Shown here piece after piece: positions 1 through 12,700 of a stretch of 64,000 nucleotides of DNA. Source of the DNA: Aptenodytes patagonicus (Eukaryota; Chordata; Aves; Sphenisciformes; Spheniscidae). The position numbers and the translations under genes are program-made. Position 1 is the stretch's first letter; each line of letters starts with the position of its first letter. The stretch covers positions 54,774,151-54,838,150 of the forward strand of contig NC_134949.1 in the NCBI RefSeq assembly GCF_965638725.1, written 5' to 3'. A model generated the notes under the pieces. It had not been told where the DNA came from, made no database searches, and saw only the letters and a program-made list of their open reading frames with translations.

Positions 1-781
1 GAGGGGAGAAGTGGGCTTCAAATCTGTACAAGGTAACGTGGGAGAGAAAATGAGTGAATGGTTTTTGTTTGCTTTGAATAGAACAGAAAAGAATGAGCTC
101 AAAATGGGGCAGAGATTATCTTGTTGAAACCCTAGGAAAGTCAATGGAATATATTACACGGGGTGGGCTTTGGCCAACAAAATAGACAAGTACCTGTCAG
201 GAATTCATGTTTCATTTCTTACCATTTAGAAGCAATGCTTCCTCCTTGATTCCATTCTCTGACTGAAAATCTTAAATTATGGGTGTTGGTGAAGGAGTCA
301 AAATCTAATGCATATTTCTGGTAGTGTGGTTTTTCATGTTTTGTTTTGCCCTATGCTTACCCTGAGGCGTGACTGTCCTGTCTGAATAATGTATCAGATG
401 GAAACCTTTTCAGGCTACATCTGCTGTAGACTTGAGTAATTTGAAGTATACTTTGGTCTTGTATATGAATGCTCATGTCTTACGTCAGTGCACGAACTGC
501 ACTGGTTTAGCTGGAAATCAATGTAAGTGATTATTTTGATTTGCCTCAGCCTTTAAACAAGACTGTGGTGACTAGAAAGGTCGGATTAAGTGCATTTGTG
601 AGCTTCTCCTAGCGTATTTGAGATTCTTTTGTTCCTAGATGAATCTGTTAACTCTAACTACTTGCTCTGTTGGGTGGTGAAAGTAGTTATTAGTGTGTTC
701 ATAACACAGAGCAAATATTCCTAGAACCCATGTGGTGGCATGAATGGAAGTGTGAGCCCTGTTCTTCTTGCTGTGTTTCAG
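1..781 (+). other. WDR91 intron (partial), no gene seen
   Basis: AT-rich sequence ending in the acceptor CTGTGTTTCAG at 771-781, immediately before the first recognisable WDR91 exon. I see no further exon, RNA gene or repeat in it. The preceding WDR91 exon must lie left of the window. Confidence 0.7.
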
Positions 782-3700
782 ACTGGCCGCAATGACAAGG
801 CGCAGGAGTTTTTCCTCAAGCAGGCCTCCGAGCTCCAGAACCAGGCGGAGTGGAAGGATTGGTTTGTCCTGCCCTTCCTCCCTGCCCCAGACTCCAACCC
901 CACCTTTGCCACCTATTTCTCGCGCCAGTGGGCAGATACGTTTATTGTGTCTCTGCACAACTTCCTGAGTGTCTTATTTCAGTGCATGCATATCCTTTTT
1001 TGCAACTAATAGTTCAATCTCCCTTGCCCTGGTGTTATGCTTACTATTAACAGTGGTGCCAAGAATATAGTATTACAGAACTTGCTGCTTTCAGGTGATT
1101 GTTTAGAGCCAAGACTTAATAGGAAGCTGGTGTTTACCAGAGGATGTTGGAATAGTTATTGTTCAATTATCTGATGATATATTATATTCCCTGGGCACAA
1201 ACAATTGTGGTTGTTGCTAATGCTGAACTCATCCCTATGCTAGCGACTAGAAATCGTGTGCACATCTTGTTCTGAAATGCTTTTCCTCTTTGCTTGGCAT
1301 AGTACAAACCAGGCATGCAACCTTGGGTCATAGTCCATGACTGAACTAGCATCTCCTGTTAGACCCTTCTCTGGGTCATATGTTCACAACATTGTCTAGT
1401 GACGGCTCACTATAATAGGGCAGTTCAATGTTGGCAGAAATAACGGCTTTTGTCCCACACTGCCGAGTTCTGACCTTGTTTGTTTGCTGATGGGCAGGTT
1501 TACACTGCAGCTGGAATATAGCTCATCTTGAACTGTTTCTTCAATGTACACTAATGCAGTAACATAACCTGTCTTGTCTTCCACTTCTGACATATAAAAA
1601 GGAAGAATCTAAAAATTGTTGCAAAGCCTAAGTGAAATAGTTTGTGTAACAGTAAAGTACAAAGAAAGTAGAAAGTTGGCTTAGGTAACTAAGCTGTTAC
1701 TAGTCTTCTTGGCCTTGCACCTAATTCTTGCTAGTAGTATGGACTGGGCAGCTCTGCTGTCTTACAGGCAAATGGCTGGTATGAAGTGCTGGCTTTTAGA
1801 ATTAAGCCAGGTGCACACAAGTTCTTGCCGTCGTTTTCTTTAACATTCCTCACCAGTTCCAGTCATTTTGAACTTTGAAGCTGAATGTCTCAGGAGCAGT
1901 CTCATACAAGAAGAAAATGAATCGTTGCGGCATAAGGTCAGAACTGAAGTCACTCTTTAGTTGCTGACTGTATGAGGCTGTGAGTTTTGTAAAATTGGTT
2001 CCATTCGAGAAAGTTGTAACTGTTCAGTGCAGTGATTCCAAGGCAGATTCTTCTATCAGTCCTTTGTTATTTTGGTTTATCTTTCAACTGTCTCCAGCAT
2101 CTTAGGGTTGTGATCATAGTGTGAAATGTCTGTTTAGGGTATTACTGTCCCTCCGCTGGAGGTGAGTGTCCCTCTCCCTGTGCTATCTGACGGGGGCTGG
2201 ATACTGTGCAAACTCCTTTCCTGCTACACTGCAAAGTCAAGACAAGCTGAAACTAGTGGCAGGTTAAGTGTGTATATGGCTGACTTTGCATGGAAACTTG
2301 TGAATAGTATTCAGTCACTTCCAGATTTTAGCTGATGGAGCAATAGGAAAGTGAAATAACTTCTGGCAAAGAGGCAGAAACCGTTACTTCTGAAATGGCC
2401 ACTTCACCATAGTTGAAGTGCACTTAAAACAATTTAGATGAACTAATGGAAACATTGTGAATGTCTGTTCCCCAACTCTAGACCTTACAGTAAACTGTAA
2501 GAAGGGCTGACTGATTCAGACAAAATGTCGCCCAGCCCCATGTCTTGCTTTTGACAGTATCATCAGCAGATGCTTAGAGGGAGGGTGTAAGAATGTAACA
2601 CACAGGTTGGTCCTTTCCCAGTATAATTTCCTATTAGAGACATTAGGTAAATCTACAGTTTAAGAACTTTCTAAACTATAGATCACATGTGGATGATCAC
2701 GTACAAGTGGGAAGCCTTATTCATGTAAGCAGGACTTTAGTTTCACTTCCTCAAATATACCAAGTAAAACCCCTCTATGAATACTTCAGTAAATTAAGTT
2801 TTGTGCTTTACCTCCTGTGTTACAAAACATTATGTTGTATGTTGTGCTTCATGCTTCAACTGTTTTGGTAGCTGATCAACACTGTTCATTTGTCCTAAAA
2901 ATGCTGAAGTAAAATAGAATAATTAATTTCAAAAAGGAGGCTTTTTTTGCAAAAGAAAAGCAAGGTTTGTCACTGTGTACTGTATGGAGTCAGTGGATCA
3001 GGCAAACTTTGACAGGAGGGTTCTGCAAAGATAGTCAGTGAATAGGGACAGCAGGATAAGGTATGTTTTGAAATAGAGCTCTTTTTCCTCCAATTTTGTA
3101 TTCTGTACTTCTAGTCAAATTAAAGCTGTTCTTTGTGGTATGTTGACTGCATAAGTGTTGTCTGGCAAATAGGCAGAGGTAAAAACTAGACTTTCCTTTT
3201 TGGAGAACTGCTCAGGTCAGAAAAGGAAGCAGCTACCTATAGAATACAGATTTAAATAAAAAATGTGTGAATAAATATTGAATTCGATGCTAGTTGAAAT
3301 TAAGTAGTGATTCTGATTTCACTGTTGAAACAATGCAAATACATGAATAGCAAGCTGGATTTCTAAAGCTCCTTTTTCTTGTAATTTCTTTCCTTAAATA
3401 CTATGATAAAAGGAAGAAGAAAAATTATATCTGAAAAAAACAAATGTACGGAAACAGAAAAGCCTGAGGAACTCTTCATGTGAACAAGAGTCACAGGCAT
3501 AAACCACATCCGTCACAGAAAACTGCATCCCGAGGTTCCTCTCTGCTAAGGGGGAAAAAGAAAAATGTCTCTTTCTCCATAATGTGGAGATAAATCTCAC
3601 TGTCATGCTTGGGAGGGAGCTGGGCAGGGTGTGGAGCTGGATTTCAGGGTGACCTGATGGTGTTGGCCTCAATGCACCCTGCTAGCTCACCAAACCCTTG

Positions 3701-6700
3701 TCTGTGGGAAGAAGATTACCTTCTAGGCTCAGTGCCCATAGATAGCTACTGCCAGTCACATGCATTGCCCTGGCCTTGAACTGCCTGCATGGAGTGGCTG
3801 ATCAGCTTTGCCCTGGCTGGCTCTTATTTCCTAGGACCATTAATGTCCCTACAGCAACAGCCCAAGGAGAGGAGTGAAGGGGTTTGAGTAGGCTCCAGTT
3901 TCATGTGTGTAAAGTACTGATTGTTGTGACTACTTGGACTAATGTGGTGCTCAGCCAGTCAGAGCAACTTTCTTCCCTCCCCACCCTTCTAGGGCTGTTG
4001 AAATAAAAGGAGTAAACAACTTCAGCAAGTGGGAAGGAGGTGAATCTCAGTGACCCTCTGTTTACTTGGCTCTCTTCTCTCCTTGTAGCTGTTTGCTTTG
4101 CAGGCCGAATCCTCCCGCGTGAAGAAAGAGGAACTGGAGGTGGAACGAGCAGTTGTGCATCACAAGTTGCCTGCATATGTGGCCAACATGGATCGGCTAG
4201 GGGACTCTGAGCTGTGAGTGCCTGCAGGGGAGGAACTGGGGACAGGCTCTGCTGCTTTTATTGGGTCAGGGAGGCTCCTGGAGGGTCATTTCCTTGTTCC
4301 ATGCCCTGGGAATCAATGCAGAAAGACATCCAGGCAGAAATTCTGGTGACCTAAGTGGGTTTAATGGGGGAATTCATGATGGGCATCTCTCCTGCCATTT
4401 GGGAGAGAGATTCTTGCCAATCGGTGAGAGCCCAAGCACCCATGGAAGTGATTCTGCTCTGCTTTCAGCATTATACCAAGGTGTTCTGGGCAACCAGGGC
4501 ACTGGTAGCACTGCAATACTCTGCAGTATTGCTCAAATGAAGTGGATTGTCTCTTGACTCCTATTTTCTTTAGTGCCTGCGGTGCAGTAGGTGAGTGCCC
4601 TGTGTTGTTTTGTAGACACTGTTACTGTATGACCCAAAGGGGTCACTGTTACACAGACATGCTTTCTTGCTTTTGCAAAGTCAAGGGAAAAGGAGTTTTT
4701 CTTCTGCGAGGCTGTTATGCACAGAATTCCCCATAAACCTGCTGCAGTTAAAGTGTGTTTTATGGCTACATCTATTGTATTCCTATCTGTGGAAATTAGG
4801 CAACATACACGGTGATACACCTTGTTTAATTGTTATTTAAATTCTTATTTTTCCCCCAGTACACAGTCATGCAAAGCAAGTCTGTATGTTTGAATTCATT
4901 GTGTTACTGAGATTTATTTTTTTTTCCTTGCTTTAAAAGGATCTGAAAGCAAACGTAGCTTATCCACAAGGTATTAATAACACTGCTGGAGCTTTGACTC
5001 ATATGTGCTTCTTTCACTTCTGTTCAGACAGGATGGGGATTGATCAGATTATGCTGCTGATAATGACAAATGAAGTTGTAGCAGAGACCACAGACAAAGT
5101 CATTGTTTTAGTCTAAAAGTTGTGTGATTAAATAGACTTAAGTCTCTCGTGAACTATCTTGATAACTACTCTGCACAGGACAGAGTTTGATCTGAGACTC
5201 TTTTTGTTTAACTACTCAGTGTGGAAAGCCCTGATGTTCATCTGCACACATGGGGGAGAGGGACGTGAGGGATGAGAACTTATTCCCATATTCATTTTTG
5301 TCCGTTTGTATTAGAAAAACTTGCCTTAGAAGTGGCATTTCTTGTGTGTGCAACTTGTCTCTTAGTCTGGGGGCCAATTCTGGTTGCTTTTTCCATGTCT
5401 CTGCTCAACCCAAAGCCCAACTTCGGTAAAACAGTTCCTTCCTAGAAGGCAGGATAGACAGTGAAAGTGATTGTATTCCCCTTTGTCTGGGTGCTGCTCT
5501 GCTCTCTGAAGAAGCTCTAGCAGAGTGAGGTCAGACAGTTAAATTCTGGGAAGCAGCTGCTGCTCTTGGCTTGTGGGCTGAGAAGGGAGGTGTGTGTGTA
5601 ATAGAAATGGACCTAAACTCTCTTATTTTCTTTGGGTCCAATTTTTGAGATATTGAGGGCCTGTGCTTTAAAATTGCTGAACATGAGTTGCTGAATATTT
5701 AAGGGTGTTCAGTGAAACACTGGATACTGAATGCCTCTCAAAGTAGGTCTGTTTTATGCCTTGAATTGGGGATCCTGGCTGAACAGGTTCTTCGGAAATC
5801 TGGATTCCCCTGCCTTTCCGTTAGGGTCTTTCTAAACTAATCAGATGGAGTGGAAGGAGTTCGAGGTGGCCCTACAGGGGATTCAGGAACAGCTGGGCCC
5901 ACTGTCTCAGTGGCATCTCTGAGAAGTGAGCTTTGGTTACAGGAATTATAATGATGTGCTCCAGGCACTAACAGGATGTTTTAAAACAGCTTTTTAATGC
6001 ATAGTGGTCCATCGTCTTGGAAGGGAACATCTGTCCTCCAGTGGTTCAAACAGCTGGCACTTTGCTTGTTGGGTGGTCTTTGATCAGGTTGTCTGGCTAC
6101 ACTTTTATATTTTGTTTGGTGGTTTTTTTTGTTTTTTTTTTTTTTTAATTAGTGCTATGACCTGCAGCCAGAGGAGTACTGCACATTCTCTTCAGTCCCG
6201 GGGAGGCTTTCTGTCCTCTTTTCTCTCCCAAAGTAAAAAGGGCCCTTCCAGACCAGCCCATCCAACTGGGGCTTCTCCAACGCAGACTGGCAGTATGCTG
6301 CTAGGGAAGAAGGAACCAACAAATCACCAGGTGATTCTCAACTGTTTGCTGAAAGATGCTCAGTATCCAAGGAGTTAACTTGTGGCACAGCACTGCTCCA
6401 AGCTTTTGCTTCCACCTGAAAAAATAAAATGTCCTTTCCTTCCTTGCAAGGGTATGCTGGGCCTGAATGCAGCACAACAACAGCTGCTGTTGTCTGGGGG
6501 CTTGTGGAGCCCTTGCAGGTGCTTGGTTTCTTTGCCTCCTGTTTTGCTCTTTGTTCTACAGCCTAGCACAAGTGTAACTTTGCCAAATCATTTCTCTGCC
6601 TTCCAGAGTGCCAAAGGAAAAGAAGGAACAGTGAGCTGTAAGGACGGGAAGAGCCACTTCAGTGGATTAGTAGCAGGCGAATCAAGTTCCCTGCAGCAGC

Positions 6701-9700
6701 GGCAGAAGCGCTTGCAAGAGCATGGGAAGGAAAGGAAGGAGCTGCTGTCAAAAGGGACCTTCCAGGTACTGGGCAACACTGCAAGGCTGGGAAGCGGAGG
6801 GCTGCTATTTCTGTAGTTTGTTGTGCTTGGTGGTAAAACAAGTGCAAGTGTTCCCGTTAAGCTTCTGAATTGCTACTCAGATCTAACTGTATCAAAGGTT
6901 AATCTCTGTAGTTAATCAACTCCTTCCACACTTGGTTTATTTCTGTGTCCCTGAAAGGGAATCGGTACTGACATTTCAAATGGAAGAAGAGTTGTCTTTT
7001 GTCATGATCTTTTCAACAGCCTGGTCCTGGGGAGGGTATGTTTCATCCACCTTAATGGTTATGTTCAAATATCTTGTTATATTCCCCATTCCTTAGTGGC
7101 AATGGGCTTGGCTCACCCATCCTACCCAAGTGAGTTCTCTCCTGTGGGTTCTTATGCTGCTTTGTGCAGGCTCTGTGTGGGACAGATAAAAATTGATAGA
7201 AAGTTTTCCTGGATAGGAGTGGAAATATCCTTCATAGCAATGTTTGCTTTTTGGAGTTTTTTGCACTGTACATTGCAGTTTTGCCCTGGGGGTGTGTCCT
7301 GCTTTCTAATCTAATGAAATAATAAAACTGTGTCCTGGATTTTAACCACTGAAGGTCAGCGGGCTACTTCTGTTCACCTGTGTATTGTCTGGCTTTCAGC
7401 AGCCATGTGGTCAAAGGATACAGAGCACAGGAGGAATGATGGCAGCATCTCAGCCATGTTTATTTTGGCTGTATGAGATGCTCTGCCTTGGGGGAGAGAC
7501 AGTGCTGAGGGACTGTTGCCTATCAGTCTGTATTTGTGGCTGTTCTGCGTGGGGGAGTGCTGCTTTAGAGAGGAGATGTTACTCCACCACTGAGCATTCA
7601 AGGCTATGAGAGAACTTTTTTCTTCATGGCTCGTCTAAAACATTTTAATTAAACGTTGGTCAGAAAATTGCAAAGCCCAGTTTCCCATTAAGTATCCTTT
7701 GACTTTCCTTTTTCTGTGATGTTAAGGCACTGTTTTCCAGGCCTTGTAAAAGTTGCTTAGGGTGCTCTAGGGGAAGCTGATACTATTTAGCTTTCTGTTG
7801 TTCTCAACACATGTGAGCAAAAAGGAAACTGAAAGGCGGCACTGTTTCTTTCACATGAGTGTCATTCATTGGTTGTTATCTCCCCACATTAACTAACATA
7901 GAGAGAGGCATTCTTGGATTTATTTCCCAATCTTTTCCAGCTTTGTGATTTTCAGATTATTTGATTATGCAGCGTTTGACCTGTTGCTCAAGATGTGAAA
8001 GCTACTATAAATAAGGCAAGGATTTGTTAGGGAACAGGGATTCAAAACCATCAATACCAATACCATTTTGGGGCATTTCATCTTCAGAGAATGGTTTACC
8101 AAAGGAATGCTTGCAGATGCTTTACTGGCTTATGTGCTGTATCTGCTTCTTGTTCAGCTTCTGGTGGCAAGGGAAGATTAAGCTGCTTTGAAACACTTCT
8201 GTGTGCTGCAGTGCAGATCTTGTCTCATTCAGATACCTTCACCTCCTAAAACTCCATTTATTCTGTTTGCCCTGTCAAATTGGGTTTTAAGCTTTTGGAC
8301 TCGTGTTGACTCTACCATTGTCATTAGTCAGTTGGCTGCAGTGGTTGACCCAGTGTGCACAGACTAAATCTCTGGCAGACAAGGATAATCAATCCACTGG
8401 GGCTCACCATCCAACAAGAATTTTTGTGCAGGTTTACTGATCTGCATATTATACAGACTTAACATATTGCTGAATGCAGGAATTCCTTGAAATATGTTGA
8501 TTTGCTTGTGAATCTGTGCTCTAATGGGATCAAAATGGGCCTCTGTATCAGCTGAGGTATGCCAAACAGATATGTTGTAGTTCCTTTAATTCTTACAGGA
8601 AAGTGTATGGCTGGGCATGTGGAGGGGGGATATAAGGGACTCTACAACCAAGGAGGCCATATTAAATGGTGCAATTGTGCAACACGCTATCCTTGTGCTC
8701 AGAAAGGTCCCTGGCAGAAGTGGTGTTGAGTTGACAATGCTTCTGTTTCAGTGCAGCTTCTTGTTTTTTTCTCCCAGCAGGCTGGGGTGGCTGAAGAGCT
8801 TGATCTGGAGCTGCTGCTTCCTTGTATTTCACACAGGATTTCTTCCTTCAGGGCCAAAGTGCTGAGAAGAAAACAGATATTAGCACAGCTGAGACAGAGC
8901 CATGCTCAGAGCTGCATGCTGAGCAAGCAGAGACTTCAATCAAAATGCCTACCAGCAGTGCAGAGGCTGTGGGGGTCCGGCAGGAGCAGCCTTTCATTGT
9001 CCTGAGCCAGGAGGAGTATGGGGAGCACCACTCATCCATCATGTACTGCAGGTAATGGACTGGCAGAAGAGGGCTTTCTCGTAGAAGCCTCTGTAGAGAA
9101 GCAGCTGCGTCTGGCCTCTTCCTCCCAGCCTCTATTCTGTCCAGCACATTGTGCATGTACTCTCGGTTGTAGGGCCGTCAAGTTGGTGTGACTGAAAATA
9201 GTCTGTAGCTTGTGCAGTGAGAATGGATAGATTGTTGTGATTGGGAGATGCCAGCCAGGAGGAAACTCCCTGGGAAAGTAGGATGGTATTGCTTAAGGGC
9301 ATTATGCTTTGCATGTGGAGCTTGGTGTACTTCATTGTGCCATTTACTGTGGACTGAACAGGAAGTGGTGCAAGGAAGTTGTGATTCCTGCAGAAGGAAT
9401 TGGTGTTTGGCCAGGAGAGCAAGGATTACTGGGGTATCTAGTCACATCTAAGAACTCTAGGGAGAAAAATATCCGATCAGTTTCCTTCTGCACATAGGGT
9501 TGATTGTTCTGGACGGAGGGTGGCCAGCTTGGATGTGGACGGGGTCATCAAAGTCTGGTCTTTTAACCCCATAATGCAAACTAAAGCTTCATCCATTTCC
9601 AAATCTCCGTTGCTGTCTCTGGAATGGGCGACCAAGCGTGATCGGCTGGTGAGTAGTCTGCACGTGGAGGCTCGAGAGTCACAGCAGGTGATCTGGGGCT

Positions 9701-12700
9701 GTGTTGCTATGTGTGCACATTAACTTCTAGACAGCTGCGTTGTGGATAAGATCAGGGCAACAGTTAGTTTCCACTTTAGTGGGACATGGGGAACTGAAGC
9801 CTGTAGGGTCTAAGAAAAACTAGAGTGGGGAGTGTGCTCTGTGTATTGAGCAAGGAATTCATCACTGGTTGCCCTGAGACAGAAGTTCCCAAGCTGCAGT
9901 GTGGGTACAGCTGCACGATAGAAGTAGCTCCTTTAAGAGAAGTACCTCTCTCCAGGCAGAGCAGGCAGCCACTTGTAAAGGCAGGCAGAGGCAACCTGGT
10001 ACAACAGCCCATGGGAACTCTGCAGCAGTGAGCTGTGGAGCTTTACTCACACCCTGAGCCAAAAGCAGAGAGGGGAGAGCAGGGGTGTGGTGTTGGCATT
10101 CTGCTTGTGCAGGTGTGAAAAGGGCTCCATAGCCAGTTTTATACTGGTGCCTTATGAGTTGGGGGTTGGTGTGTGCCTAAGGAGCTCGGGGCTTGTTTAA
10201 ATACCATGACAGTTTAAATGTTTCCTATAGGACTTTAGTTCTGTTACTAGAGAGGAGCCTTAAGTTATATGCATTCTTCTGAGTCCTAGAACTGTTGCTG
10301 GTGTTTCCTGCCCTCCCTTGGTGAAGAGACAGGGCTGTGTGGGAAGGCAGGCCTGCAACTGAGGGAATATTGTTCACATTCTGGCACTGACGATGTGTTA
10401 CTGCTACCCCCAAAATGCCACCTGTGAAGAGCTGGTGCTACAGCTTGTCTCTTTCTTTTCTTTTGCTCTTAGAAAGGAAGTTGTCCATGCAGTAGTTCTG
10501 ATGTTTCTTCTGCTTTGTGGAGTTTATTTCCTGCTTGCTGACAGAAAGATTCTTCTTTCTGAAATATATGGGGATTCAGCAGCAAATCAGGCTCTGAAGT
10601 GAGAAGGATCTGGCCTGCTTAATTTTCTTTGATAATGCATCCCTCCATGGTTCTACTTTTGATTTAAATTGTAGCACCACTGATAAAGCATGTGTTAGCC
10701 CTTCTGAATGATTTCATTCTCCCCCAGGTGAAAGGAGGTGGCTTCTACTTGGTTTTCTCTTAAACATAGATTGTTAATTCTGTGTTACTCTTTCCTTGCT
10801 CCCCTAGATATTGAGACTCCACATATGTGTTGCATCCTATAATGTTGAGCCATACTCTAGAAAGTGGCTTTTACTCTGCCTTGGTGCCTATCAGATCTTT
10901 TTCTCACTGGAAAGCAGTGCTTTTACTCTGACTTCTGTGGTTCTGGGGTAGTCCTACTCAGCGTGATATGCACAGAAAGACAAGATGTACCCTAATGGAG
11001 TGATGTTTAATCCGAATGCATAAGTAGAAAAGAATTTACTCTCTGGTGTTGGTGGTTGTTGGACAGCATCATTGTACTCACTCACACTCCTTCCATCTCC
11101 TCGTTGCTGGTTTCAAGCTATTGCTTGGCAGTGGGGTCGGGACAGTTCGTCTTTATGACACAGAAGCAAAGAAGAATCTCTGTGAAATCAGCATTGATGA
11201 AGATATGCCCAGGTAACTCTGGAATACTGATTTTTATATATAAATATAAATGCTGTTGTGTTTGACTGTGAAAAGGTGGGTGAAGTCTCAATGTTCCTGC
11301 TGCTTTCCTGCAACTGCAGGACTATCTAGCCTTCATCCAGAGGGCAGTCCCTGTCTGAGCAGTATAAAACTGCTCAGATAAACGGGAGACACTCAAAATC
11401 TGTCTAAGCACACGAATCCTGCCCTCCTTTACAGTGCACCCTGTCTTGCAGGGTCTTAATGGGAGAGCTCATAGTCAAGTGTTGTGCTTGAGGCAGCTGC
11501 TGGAGAGAGGCAATTCAGACTGTTTGCTGTGTTTCAGGATCCTCTCGCTTGCCTGCAGCCCAAGTGGTGCCTCCTTTGTCTGTTCTGCGGCAGCCCAGAG
11601 CCCCATCTCCCACATGGACTTCTCAGCAGTCAGCTCCGGGGGCAAAAGCATGAACCAAGTTCCTGGGAAGCTGCTACTGTGGGACACTAAAACGATGAAG
11701 CAGCAGGTACTTGCTGGGTTTCTTTCCTTTCTCAGTCTGCTTGCTGAGAATGAGTATCTTCTGTTTCAATGTGTAGGAGCCCTCTTTCTAAATTATGCTG
11801 ACTTTCTTTTCAATACCCTTCTTTTTCCCCCTTCCTCCTTTCCCCTCTATCACAAGCAGGATAAAAATGAATAGTGTAAGTAGCTGCTGGGTTTGGGTGG
11901 GGTTTTTCTGTTGGGGTGTTGGGTTTTTTTGAAGGATTTTTCAAAATACTCCATAGCCTTGTTTCTATCCTGCCCACACAGTTTGTGATTGGAAATGTCC
12001 CAAGTGGACTGAATGATGCTTTGCTCAGGCTTTCTCCAGTTGAGCTATATTGAAGGGTTTTCTTTGCTGTTATTTCCCCTGCTCTCCCTGTTTTTAAGTG
12101 AAGTGCTTCTTTCAGAGGTTTCATCTCATGTCGTCTTCTCCATTGTTTTGATTTAGATAGGTCAGATTCTGGCAGGGAATCCTCATCCCATCCCTTGCAT
12201 TTGCCCTTAAGAAATGCTGTCCCTAATGTGTATGAGAAAGCAACATACTCAAGTTAATGCCTGTCAGAAGCTGGTTTTGCAGCCTTGAGGCCATGGCCAA
12301 GAAAGCTGTGGCTTGGCTGAGGTGAATTGTTGGTTTAGTGTCACAGTAAAATGCAGCTGCCAACCTTGAAGTCTGTAGTCATGTGAGGTGTAGGGCTCCA
12401 AACTGGAGGAGTTCTTGCTACTAGGTACCATCTTTCCTCCCTCCTCTGGAGATCAGCTCCTCAGCACCCCCAACTCCATTTCTCTGCATTAATGCAGACT
12501 TTCCCTTCCAGCTGCAGTTCTCCCTGGAGCCTGAGCCCATTGCTATTAACTGCACAGCCTTCAACCACAACGGCAACCTGCTGGTCACTGGGGCTGCAGA
12601 TGGGATTGTACGTCTCTTTGGTATGTTGAAATTGGGCAGTGAGGTGGCCCCTCAGTGCCCGCAACTGGCTGCCTCTAGCACCTTTCTTCTGTCAGCAGGG

